Position numbers and translations under genes: made by a program. DNA of 64,000 bases from Balneola sp. (GTDB lineage Bacteria; Bacteroidota; Rhodothermia; Balneolales; Balneolaceae): positions 62,001-126,000 of the forward strand of contig JAEPPZ010000008.1 of NCBI GenBank assembly GCA_017640785.1. Reading direction: 5' to 3'. Below are positions 46,894-55,607 of this stretch, piece by piece (the stretch's first letter is position 1; the number at the start of each line of letters is the position of its first letter). Under the pieces are notes generated by a model. That model was not told where the DNA came from. It was given only the letters and a program-made list of their open reading frames with translations, and did not search any database.

Positions 46894-47044
46894 AATAAGG
46901 TGCTGTAGACTGGAAATACTTCGGCAGACGCAATCGGTTTATAAACCGATTCTCTCTTAATTGAGAGGTGCAGGTTCAAGTCCTGCTTCAGTTATTTTTA
47001 ACTGAATGGCGGAAAATACATTCCTATCGCTTGTAGCCCTTATT
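46894..47044 (+). ncRNA. Y RNA-like ncRNA 3 (circularly permuted tRNA-Leu mimic)
   Basis: Closing stem AATAAGG/CCTTATT (46894-46900 with 47038-47044), core TGCTGTAG / GCTTGTAGC, upper stem with two mismatches, and TACTTCG at 46917-46923. The insert reads D-arm 3' half GGCAGACGC (46923-46931), anticodon-like palindrome (46932-46951), variable arm CTCTC-TTAATT-GAGAG (46952-46967), T-arm GCAGG-TTCAAGT-CCTGC (46970-46986), an 8-bp hairpin closed by TTTT replacing the acceptor ends (46987-47006), then D-arm 5' half TGGCGGAA (47007-47014). GCG at 47009-47011 pairs with CGC at 46929-46931, as in the tRNA-Leu at 17707. Confidence 0.87.
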
Positions 47045-47052
47045 GATTTTTT

Positions 47053-47162
47053 AAAAGAAAAGGTGCCGTAGAGTCAGCGTACTTCGATGGCTTGAAATCC
47101 CGGAAACGGGTAAGTCCGGTTCGAATCCGGTTAGGCTGATTTGATTGTCGCCCTTTTCTTTT
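47053..47162 (+). ncRNA. Y RNA-like ncRNA 4 (T-arm-bearing)
   Basis: Closing stem of 11 bp (47053-47063 with 47152-47162), core TGCCGTAG / GATTGTCGC, upper stem AGTCAGC/GCTGATT at 47072-47078 and 47135-47141, TACTTCG at 47080-47086. The insert carries a CCCG-GAAA-CGGG hairpin (47099-47110) and a 4-bp T-arm CCGG-TTCGAAT-CCGG at 47116-47130, with no clear D-arm. Confidence 0.82.
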
Positions 47163-47170
47163 CAATATAT

Positions 47171-47228
47171 CCAAAGTGTTGTTGAATAAAGATACTTCTG
47201 AAAAGCTTTATTCGGATGTCGCCTTTGG
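47171..47228 (+). ncRNA. Y RNA-like ncRNA 5 (minimal stem-loop)
   Basis: 58 nt: closing stem CCAAAG/CTTTGG (47171-47176 with 47223-47228), core TGTTGTTG / GGATGTCGC, upper stem GAATAAAG/CTTTATTC (47184-47191 with 47206-47213), and a 14-base loop holding TACTTCT. It has the Ro-binding-stem-like core but no tRNA-like insert. A short reading frame starting at 47176 overlaps this RNA and is not supported as a gene. Confidence 0.82.
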
Positions 47229-47239
47229 TTTTAATTTCC

Positions 47240-47261
47240 AACTACGCAAAAAGATTGCGCA
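47240..47261 (+). promoter_or_regulatory. 22-bp element upstream of rtcB, copy 2
   Basis: 21 of 22 bases match 44991-45012 (the difference is an A for G inside AAAAAGATTGCG). It lies directly after the fifth Y RNA and 98 bases before the rtcB start codon. Confidence 0.65.
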
Positions 47262-47266
47262 GTCAT

Positions 47267-47342
47267 GTTTTAATATGGAATTAGTGATTGGATATCCATC
47301 ATTAAAACAGCAACAAAAGGGAGAGCAATACGGCTCTCCCTT
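47267..47342 (+). promoter_or_regulatory. Structured 5' leader of rtcB
   Basis: Two stable hairpins lie between the 22-bp element and rtcB: GTTTTAATATGGA (47267-47279) with 47295-47308, 13 bp with one bulge; and a perfect 10-bp AAGGGAGAGC/GCTCTCCCTT (47317-47326 with 47333-47342, loop AATACG). The second lacks a T-run. They may stabilise or control the rtcB mRNA, or be part of another small RNA. Confidence 0.55.
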
Positions 47343-47353
47343 CATTACATTAA

Positions 47354-48739
<1,386 letters not shown>

Positions 48740-48745
48740 AATTAG

Positions 48746-48778
48746 CCCCGACAGTTGGTATGACTGTTGGGGTTTTTT
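48746..48778 (+). terminator. Rho-independent terminator after rtcB
   Basis: A 10-bp stem (48746-48755 with 48763-48772, one G-T pair), a seven-base loop and six T. Confidence 0.9.
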
Positions 48779-48788
48779 ATTATTCGTC

Positions 48789-49667
48789 ATGATTTACACT
48801 ATCGAATCTTCATCTCTTAAAGTTTCCATCCAGAAAACAGGAGCAGAACTTTGTTCTATTATTTCAAAAGAAACGGGCAAAGAGTATATCTGGCAAGCAG
48901 ATCCTAAAGTTTGGGGAAGTCACGCTCCGGTATTGTTTCCGATTATTGGTGGGTTAAAAGATGGTTTTTATACTTTTGAAGGAAAATCATACAAAATATC
49001 GAAGCACGGAATCGTGCGTGGAAACTCAAATATGATTGCTGAGGAACAGCTCAACAATTCCATCACTTTTGTTCTTCACAGCGATGACTCCACAAAAGAA
49101 ATGTACCCTTTCGATTTTCAATTCAGGATCCGGTTTTCCGTTTCTGAAAACAGAATAACGGTTACACACCAGGTTATTAATGTGGGCGATTCTGAATTAT
49201 TATTCTCTCTGGGCGCACATCCGGCTTTCCGTTGTCCGGCTCATGAAGGAGCTGATTATGATGATTATCATTTAGAATTTGAGCAACCCGAATATGCAGA
49301 AACTCATTTGTTGGATATGCAAAAAGGACTGGTTAGTGATGAAACCGAACTGATTCTAAACAGCGCCAAACGACTTCCTCTCCATAAGCATTTGTTTGAT
49401 CGGGATGCTCTTATTTTCAAGAATCTTAAATCTGATTCTGTTTCTTTGGTTCACAAAGAAAACGAAAAAGTTCTAACCATGGATTTTTCTGACTTTCCGT
49501 ATTTAGGAATCTGGGCAAAACCCGGTGCCGATTTTGTATGTATTGAACCTTGGTTAGGCATAGCTGATAGCATTGACCATAATCAACAGCTTGTTGATAA
49601 AGAAGGAATTTTAGCTCTAGAAGCTGGCAGAGTTTTTAGTGCTCATTACGTGATAAAAATTCACTAA
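48789..49667 (+). CDS. Aldose 1-epimerase-family protein
   Basis: 292 residues from the ATG at 48789, just after the rtcB terminator. Matches the LacX/galactose-mutarotase-like fold: AELCSIISKETGKEYIWQADPKVWGSHAPVLFPIIGGL, then KISKHGIVRG (the substrate His), SLGAHPAFRCP and CIEPWLGIADS with its acid Glu/Asp. It probably interconverts sugar anomers or acts on a sugar phosphate. An open frame from 48627 overlaps rtcB and is not used. Confidence 0.88.
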   Translation: MIYTIESSSLKVSIQKTGAELCSIISKETGKEYIWQADPKVWGSHAPVLFPIIGGLKDGFYTFEGKSYKISKHGIVRGNSNMIAEEQLNNSITFVLHSDDSTKEMYPFDFQFRIRFSVSENRITVTHQVINVGDSELLFSLGAHPAFRCPAHEGADYDDYHLEFEQPEYAETHLLDMQKGLVSDETELILNSAKRLPLHKHLFDRDALIFKNLKSDSVSLVHKENEKVLTMDFSDFPYLGIWAKPGADFVCIEPWLGIADSIDHNQQLVDKEGILALEAGRVFSAHYVIKIH

Positions 49668-49735
49668 TAAGAATACATTGATTGCCATCCTCTTTTCATC
49701 TACATTTTTCATCTAATATAATCTCTCTGAAAACC

Positions 49736-51019
49736 ATGAAAAAACTTCTTTCACTTCTTGCTCTTTCTCTGATCACCTTATCTCTTACCGCACAATCATC
49801 TGATCTGAAAGAGATGATAGATCAACGTGCCAATGAACTCGAAGAACAAGTGATCGAATGGCGCAGATATTTTCATGAAAATCCGGAATTATCCAACCGG
49901 GAATTCAATACCGCTGAGAAAATTGCGGAGCATTTGGAAAGCCTCGGGCTTGAAGTTCAAACTGAAATTGCCCATACAGGAGTGGTCGGCATATTAAAAG
50001 GAGGAAAACCGGGTCCTGTTGTTGCCCTCCGAGCTGATATTGATGCACTTCCTGTGATCGAACGTACAGATGTTCCTTTTAAATCAACGGTAATGGGAGA
50101 ATATCAGGGAAATGAAGTTGGAGTAATGCACGCTTGTGGACACGACACCCACATTGCCATCCTTATGGGAGTCGCTCAGATCTTAACCGAAATGAAAGAC
50201 GACCTGAAAGGAACAGTGAAATTTATTTTCCAGCCGGCTGAAGAAGGCGCTCCAAAAGGAGAAGAAGGTGGTGCTGAATTAATGGTTAAAGAAGGCGTTC
50301 TAAAGAATCCTGATGTAGACGCTATTTTCGGACTGCACATTTCTGATGACACACCGGTTGGTGAAATTGAATACCGACCAAAAGGAATTATGGCAAGTGT
50401 TAACAGTTTCGATATAAAAGTAACCGGAAAGCAAGCTCACGGCTCTGCTCCTTGGGCTGGAATTGATCCCATCGTTACTTCAGCACAGATCATCAACAAT
50501 ATTCAAACTATTGTGAGCAGAAGCATGCCGTTAACCCGACAAGCAGCTGTAGTTACGGTTGGTGTAATTAATGGAGGAGTAAGAAATAACATTATCCCTG
50601 AAGAAGTGACTATGCAGGGGACCATCAGAGCTTTAGATGAAGAAATGAGGCAACTGATCTTTAAAAGATTGGAGACAGTCGTTCAAAATACCGCCGAAAG
50701 TAATGGCGCAGTTGCTGAGTTGACTATCAACAAAGGCTACCCGATCACTTATAACGATCCCGAACTCACTGCACGAATGCTGCCAAGTTTGGAAGAAACT
50801 GCCGGAAAGGAAAATGTAAAACTGATCAATGCCATTACCGGTGCTGAAGACTTCTCTTTCTTCCAAAATGAAATTCCGGGTTTATATTTCTTTGTTGGAG
50901 GAAAAGCTCCTGATCGCGAAGCCTCAGGTCATCACACACCTGATTTTTACATTGATGAAAGCGGGCTAAAACTTGGAGTAAGAGCAATGGCTAATTTGGT
51001 GATCGATTATATGAATTAA
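49736..51019 (+). CDS. Exported M20-family amidohydrolase
   Basis: 427 residues with a signal peptide ending near LTAQ. The M20D metal-binding pattern is visible: VVALRADIDALPV, MHACGHDTHIAILMG, FQPAEEGAPKGEEGGAE and the dimerisation domain with GKQAHGSAPW. It resembles IAA-amino-acid hydrolases and N-acyl-amino-acid carboxypeptidases, releasing amino acids from N-acyl or peptide substrates, here in the periplasm. The earlier in-frame TTG at 49682 is not used, because it would hide the signal peptide. Confidence 0.9.
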   Translation: MKKLLSLLALSLITLSLTAQSSDLKEMIDQRANELEEQVIEWRRYFHENPELSNREFNTAEKIAEHLESLGLEVQTEIAHTGVVGILKGGKPGPVVALRADIDALPVIERTDVPFKSTVMGEYQGNEVGVMHACGHDTHIAILMGVAQILTEMKDDLKGTVKFIFQPAEEGAPKGEEGGAELMVKEGVLKNPDVDAIFGLHISDDTPVGEIEYRPKGIMASVNSFDIKVTGKQAHGSAPWAGIDPIVTSAQIINNIQTIVSRSMPLTRQAAVVTVGVINGGVRNNIIPEEVTMQGTIRALDEEMRQLIFKRLETVVQNTAESNGAVAELTINKGYPITYNDPELTARMLPSLEETAGKENVKLINAITGAEDFSFFQNEIPGLYFFVGGKAPDREASGHHTPDFYIDESGLKLGVRAMANLVIDYMN

Positions 51020-51028
51020 TCATAAAGT

Positions 51029-51505
51029 TCACATTCCCATGATCTCCATGAAATTAAACCCAACCTTAAACTCTACATATTCTGTCTCAAAAAGATCATC
51101 TACTCCGTAACTTACAGCTAGATTAATAGGGGTGAAATAAACACCTGCAGTCAGCCCGTAATTTAAACTACTTTCCCACTCTGATTCGTCAAAACCGGAA
51201 TTATCAAAATTTGTTCTTTCTAAAAAATATGCTCCTACATGGGGACCAACGTAAAAAGCTGTACTGAAATCGTTGTACAGGTGGAACATGTATCCAAATC
51301 TTCCTCCCACTATAAAATTGGAATCGTCACCCAGATCAGGTGAACCAAGAAAAAGTGTTACATCAGCATGATCAAACAATCCGCCAACAGTTACACTACT
51401 GAAAACATCGCTCTCCTGATATCCTATATTTACAGCTGTTATCTGAGCTTTGCTAAACGTTGATAAACCAAATGTTAATAAGCCAATAATTATTAATTTT
51501 TTCAT
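51029..51505 (-). CDS. Small outer membrane beta-barrel-like protein
   Basis: 158 residues with a signal peptide ending near FSKAQ and amphipathic beta strands (NFIVGGRFGYMFHLYNDFSTAFYVGPHVGAYFLE, SLNYGLTAGVYFTPINLAVSYGV, VEFKVGFNF) as in OmpW/OmpX-like eight-stranded barrels. No family is assigned. It stands alone between convergent neighbours. Confidence 0.7.
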   Translation of the reverse strand: MKKLIIIGLLTFGLSTFSKAQITAVNIGYQESDVFSSVTVGGLFDHADVTLFLGSPDLGDDSNFIVGGRFGYMFHLYNDFSTAFYVGPHVGAYFLERTNFDNSGFDESEWESSLNYGLTAGVYFTPINLAVSYGVDDLFETEYVEFKVGFNFMEIMGM

Positions 51506-51625
51506 GGGATTTATTTTAGACGTATATGGATTATTCTATGATTGAGCATAATGTAATTTTGACTTTTACACAAATCACTACCGAAAGCGGTGGTTTTTAT
51601 TTAAGTATTTTATTTAGATTGGTCT

Positions 51626-52099
51626 ATGGAAAACGATACCTCAGATATTAACCAAACTTCTAAAAAAGAAGGCTGCGGAAGTGGTTGTTTAGGTGCCTTC
51701 GTAATTCTGATTGGAGCAGTTATTTTTGGATATTGCTCACTTGACGAGAGCGATTATTACTTGATGCCCGGTGAAGCAAATATGTCTACTGATGCTATCG
51801 AGCAAACATTCAGAGAGATAGACAGGATCCTACCGGACTCTTTAGTTGTTGATGATCCGCTTAACCCATACAATCATTATTCTGAAGCGGAGTCTTTTGG
51901 CAATCTGTTTTATGGATTAAACCCTGTAATCATGACTGCGTTAAAATCAGACACTTCTAAAAAATACAGATTCCAATATATCGCTCGTGTTGACCATGTA
52001 GATGCTAATGAATTTGTGATTCGAGACTTTTTAGTGGATAGTATCTGGAGATATGAGCCAATAGATCTCAATTCTGAAGATTCTTTTTGGGACAATTAG
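51626..52099 (+). CDS. Single-span membrane protein of unknown function
   Basis: 157 residues. A Gly- and Cys-rich segment KKEGCGSGCLGAF leads into one transmembrane helix (about 18-38), after which the protein is soluble and acidic. No motif is recognised. It stands alone. Confidence 0.6.
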   Translation: MENDTSDINQTSKKEGCGSGCLGAFVILIGAVIFGYCSLDESDYYLMPGEANMSTDAIEQTFREIDRILPDSLVVDDPLNPYNHYSEAESFGNLFYGLNPVIMTALKSDTSKKYRFQYIARVDHVDANEFVIRDFLVDSIWRYEPIDLNSEDSFWDN

Positions 52100-52127
52100 T
52101 TCTTAAAGTCCATCATTCAGGGTTCAT

Positions 52128-52541
52128 TTATTCTACAGTTACTGTAAAATAAAACTTTGAGCCCTCTTGGTTATCTAGCCAATAAGCTCTTTCAGTACTA
52201 TCCTGTCCAACTGCTCCTGCTCCAAGTCGATTCACGAAATGCACTTTGGTCGTTCCTGAGCTCTTTGCGACAATAAATGCTTTGTGTCCTTTTCTTGTCT
52301 CATCATATTCAATTGACACAATATTGGTGTCTTCAGAGAAGAGCCCGGGAGCATAACCACCCCATACCATTCCTCTTTTATAATTTAGGATCTCTTTCTT
52401 CTCACCTAGTTCGATCTCAATAACTTGTGAAGACATATCTGTAGATTTACAGTCTTCAATTAAACACTTAGTTCCTCCGCAACCAGCTAGCAAAGTAATA
52501 GACGAAATAAACAAACAAGCCAAAAGACTTCGAATAATCAT
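52128..52541 (-). CDS. Lipoprotein of unknown function
   Basis: 137 residues with a lipobox at LLAGC (about residues 17-21) and three further cysteines (GGTKCLIEDCKS). The rest is beta-rich (VIEIELGEKKEILNYKRGMVWGGY, SSGTTKVHFVNRL, KFYFTVTVE), like a small immunoglobulin or BIG-type domain, but no family can be named. Convergent with the preceding membrane-protein gene. Confidence 0.65.
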   Translation of the reverse strand: MIIRSLLACLFISSITLLAGCGGTKCLIEDCKSTDMSSQVIEIELGEKKEILNYKRGMVWGGYAPGLFSEDTNIVSIEYDETRKGHKAFIVAKSSGTTKVHFVNRLGAGAVGQDSTERAYWLDNQEGSKFYFTVTVE

Positions 52542-52587
52542 AAGGAAAATATTACATTACGGGTATAACTAAATGTAAGGTATCAAT

Positions 52588-53661
52588 ATGAAAAAGTATC
52601 TTCTGCTGATCGGTTTTTTGTTCATAAGTGCTTCTGCTTTTACTCAGGATCATTCTGCACATATTCAAAAAGCTGATTCGCTTGTATCTGAATTCTTTTC
52701 TGAGCACAAATTACCCGGAATGAGCATCTCAGTGTATAAAGATGATTCAATGATATGGTCGAAAGGATATGGATTTGCCGACATTGAAAATAATATTCCG
52801 GTAGATCCATCCAGAACTTTATTCAGAATCGGAAGCGTATCTAAAACTCTTACTGCTGCCGGATTGGGTTTATTAATTCAGGATGATGTACTCAAACCTG
52901 ATGACGAAATTCAAAAATGGGTACCGGAATTTCCGCGAAAACAATACCCAATTACGATCAAGCAGGTTTCAGGGCATATTGCAGGAATAAGGCATTACCG
53001 CGGGGATGAATTTATGAGCACCAAAAAGTACGAGACGGTTATGGAAGGTCTAGTCTTTTTTAAAGACGACCCATTACTTTTTAAACCGGGAACCAAGTAT
53101 CAATATTCAAGCTACGGATGGAATTTAATTAGTGCTGTTGTTGAAAATGCAGCTCAAAAACCTTTTCTGGAATACATGAAATCGGAAGTCTTTTTGCCAT
53201 TAGACATGAATAATACGGTGCCCGACTGGGCTGATGAAGATATTGAGCATCGCACTAAATTTTATATCTGGAGAAACGGAACAAATGTTGAAGCTCCTTA
53301 TGTAGATAATAGTTATAAATGGGCAGGTGGTGGATTTATAGGGACAACAGAAGACCTGATCAAATTTGGAGAAGCACATTTTGATTATGAATTTCTGAAT
53401 GAAAAGACTCAAAAACTCTTAATCACTCCTCAAATGACATCAGATGGTAAGTCTACTAATTATGGAATAGGATATAGCACCTTGCAACATGCAGGAAATT
53501 ATTGGGTTGGGCATTCAGGAGGTTCCGTTGGAGGAAGCACTATGTTTTTAATGAATAAAGAACATCGGATGATCATTGCTTATACCATTAATCGTTCAGG
53601 CGCTAGCTTCGACAATCTTCATTTCCGAATTGCGGATATTTTCCTGAATTCAAGTGAATGA
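52588..53661 (+). CDS. Class C beta-lactamase-family serine hydrolase, exported
   Basis: 357 residues with a signal peptide ending near SAFTQ. The SxxK motif is S83-V-S-K86 in FRIGSVSKTL, followed by YSSYGWN as the YxN motif and WVGHSGGSVGG as the third. Members include esterases, D-aminopeptidases and penicillin-binding-protein-like enzymes, so true beta-lactamase activity is not implied. It overlaps the next gene by four bases. It is the intact relative of the pseudogene at 38094. Confidence 0.88.
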   Translation: MKKYLLLIGFLFISASAFTQDHSAHIQKADSLVSEFFSEHKLPGMSISVYKDDSMIWSKGYGFADIENNIPVDPSRTLFRIGSVSKTLTAAGLGLLIQDDVLKPDDEIQKWVPEFPRKQYPITIKQVSGHIAGIRHYRGDEFMSTKKYETVMEGLVFFKDDPLLFKPGTKYQYSSYGWNLISAVVENAAQKPFLEYMKSEVFLPLDMNNTVPDWADEDIEHRTKFYIWRNGTNVEAPYVDNSYKWAGGGFIGTTEDLIKFGEAHFDYEFLNEKTQKLLITPQMTSDGKSTNYGIGYSTLQHAGNYWVGHSGGSVGGSTMFLMNKEHRMIIAYTINRSGASFDNLHFRIADIFLNSSE

Positions 53662-54110
53662 AACTAGATGAAGCCAGACAAAGATATCCACAGATCGCAG
53701 CGTTATATTCGATTATAGAAGACAAAAAGATCAAACTGACTGCTTTGCCAACGAATCCTAAATTGGATAGTATCTATTTCCGGGAAATTGAGTTTAGTAG
53801 TCAGGATTTTTCTGCCATTATTCCGTTAGATGATGAATATGAAGATGTTGAAAAAGGAAATCAGGCGCTTATGCTTCAGCTGATCATTTATGCTGTTGAA
53901 GAATATGAGGATTGCGAAGATTTTTTGGTTTGGTCAACGGCTTTTGGGTTAAACTCAAAGGACCCTTTTATTCTGGATATGTACAGAGGCCTCGGAAAAA
54001 CTTTTCCAAAGATCAGAGATATTATCGGAACACAAATAAATGATATCTCAGACTATGACTGGGAATTAAATGCTGGAGCTGCACAAGCTCTTAGGGAGTT
54101 AGATCAATGA
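53658..54110 (+). CDS. Hypothetical protein translated with the serine hydrolase
   Basis: 150 residues, acidic and soluble, with no signal peptide and no family I can name. It begins in the stop codon of the serine hydrolase gene (ATGA overlap) and ends overlapping the start of the methyltransferase gene by four bases, so all three are expressed together. The central YAVEEYEDCEDFLVWSTAFGL and the C-terminal SDYDWELNAGAAQAL are the only distinctive stretches. Confidence 0.68.
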   Translation: MKLDEARQRYPQIAALYSIIEDKKIKLTALPTNPKLDSIYFREIEFSSQDFSAIIPLDDEYEDVEKGNQALMLQLIIYAVEEYEDCEDFLVWSTAFGLNSKDPFILDMYRGLGKTFPKIRDIIGTQINDISDYDWELNAGAAQALRELDQ

Positions 54111-54961
54111 TGTATCCTAAAAAATGGAAAGATTACGAGCTGATCGATCATGGAAACACCAGAAAACTGGAACGATTCGGCACTGTAATTCTTGATCGCC
54201 CTCAACCATCTGCGATTTGGAAGAAGTCTCTGCCCGATTCAGAGTGGAATAAAGCAGATGCTGTGTTTTCCGAGAATAAAAATCAGAAAGGGAGCTGGGA
54301 TAAACCATTAACGGATTGGCAGCTTTCTTACCCATTTGGGGATTCTGAGATCAAATTCAAACTCAGCCAAGGCTCATTCAAGCATCCCGGAATCTTTCCG
54401 GAGCAAGCAGAAAACTGGGAATTCATAAATCAAAAATGTAGCGAATTGATTGCAGATAAAATTACCCCAAAATTTCTGAATCTCTTTGCCTATACAGGGG
54501 GAGCCAGCTTAGCTGCGGACTTTTCGGGGGCGGAAGTAACCCACATTGATTCCGTTAAAAGCGTTGTAAACTGGGCAAGAGAAAATGCAGAATTGAACAA
54601 TATAGACTCTATTCGATGGATCGTTGAAGATGCCCCAACGTTTGTAGAAAAAGAGATCCGTCGTGGAAACAAGTATCACGGAATCATTATGGATCCACCG
54701 ATTTTTGGACTTGGACCCAAAGGAGGCCGATGGAAGTTGAATCGAGATCTTCCCGGATTACTTGAAAACGTAATTAAACTGCTCGATGAAAAAAACAGGT
54801 TCTTCATAATGAATACCTATTCACCTCAACTACCGCTTCCTGAACTTAAAAGATTACTTTCAACAATTACCGGCTTCCCTGATAATTTTGAAAGCAATAC
54901 ACTTGGGCTTAAGAGTACTTCCGGAAAAGAATTACCACTTGGAAACTTAGTGAGGTTTTAA
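54107..54961 (+). CDS. RlmI-like class I SAM-dependent methyltransferase
   Basis: 284 residues. SAM motif I is in LNLFAYTGGASLAA, then VTHIDSVKSVVNWARENA, the motif IV-like MDPPIFGLGPKGGRW and a C-terminal NTYSPQLPLPELKRLL. The layout fits the RlmI/RlmK rRNA cytosine-5-methyltransferase group, but the N-terminal part is shorter and lacks a PUA domain. The target RNA is unknown. It is the last gene of the three-gene coupled unit from 52588. Confidence 0.85.
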   Translation: MMYPKKWKDYELIDHGNTRKLERFGTVILDRPQPSAIWKKSLPDSEWNKADAVFSENKNQKGSWDKPLTDWQLSYPFGDSEIKFKLSQGSFKHPGIFPEQAENWEFINQKCSELIADKITPKFLNLFAYTGGASLAADFSGAEVTHIDSVKSVVNWARENAELNNIDSIRWIVEDAPTFVEKEIRRGNKYHGIIMDPPIFGLGPKGGRWKLNRDLPGLLENVIKLLDEKNRFFIMNTYSPQLPLPELKRLLSTITGFPDNFESNTLGLKSTSGKELPLGNLVRF

Positions 54962-54972
54962 AATCTAATAAT

Positions 54973-55014
54973 ATGACCTGTAAAAATTGTGGAGAAGAAA
55001 TTAGTGGAGTTTGA
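54973..55014 (+). pseudogene. Remnant of a zinc-ribbon protein start
   Basis: A 13-codon frame reads MTCKNCGEEISGV then stops. The CxxC opening is typical of zinc-ribbon domain proteins, whose second CxxC is missing here. Only a fragment, and possibly coincidental. Confidence 0.3.
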
Positions 55015-55117
55015 CGCCATTTATAGGTTATAATAAAAATGTAAGTACTTTCATAAGAATCTCTCTTTTGGGTTTATTATTATAAACCACATTCAAAATA
55101 TTTTAGACGAACACCAC

Positions 55118-55606
55118 ATGATCAAAAAAACTTACCTCGCCTCTTTTCTTGTTCTTTTTTCCTCCGGACTTATTTTTGGACAAGCAAATGAATCGCTTAC
55201 CGTAAAAACCAGTTTCTTTTCCGGTATTAAGTTCGAGCATAATGGAAACAATTTGAACTTCGACGAAACTTTAAGTCTTGTTGATCAAAACGAGCAAGCT
55301 GCTACTTATCTTCGTATGAGCAAAAACCAGGCAACCACATCAACCATAGTTGGTGCTATTGGAGGCTTTTTTATCGGGTGGCCGGTGGGGACGGCTATTG
55401 GTGGCGGAGAACCTAATTGGAATTTATTTTATGTAGGAGCAGGTATAGCAGTAATTTCGATCCCTATCTATAATTCAGCCGTGAAAAACGCGAGAAAAGG
55501 CGTTAATAAATACAACAAAGGTTTAGCAACTCTGAATAGCACGATCCAGAATCAACTTACATTTACAATAACTTCGTCCGGCGCAGGTTTAAAATTCTCT
55601 TTTTAG
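55118..55606 (+). CDS. Exported glycine-zipper-like protein of unknown function
   Basis: 162 residues with a signal peptide ending near LIFGQ. The middle holds a Gly-rich hydrophobic hairpin (TIVGAIGGFFIGWPVGTAIGGG and FYVGAGIAVISIPI), i.e. two short membrane-like segments, and a polar C-terminal tail. It lies one base before the GH13 gene, so they are probably co-transcribed. No function is proposed. Confidence 0.65.
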   Translation: MIKKTYLASFLVLFSSGLIFGQANESLTVKTSFFSGIKFEHNGNNLNFDETLSLVDQNEQAATYLRMSKNQATTSTIVGAIGGFFIGWPVGTAIGGGEPNWNLFYVGAGIAVISIPIYNSAVKNARKGVNKYNKGLATLNSTIQNQLTFTITSSGAGLKFSF

Positions 55607-55607
55607 C

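Noticed and set aside
46601-47162. Functional tRNA genes in the Y RNA array
   Set aside because: T-arms, D-arm and a variable arm are present, but the order is permuted or incomplete, the acceptor ends are joined by hairpin loops and no 7-base anticodon loop exists.
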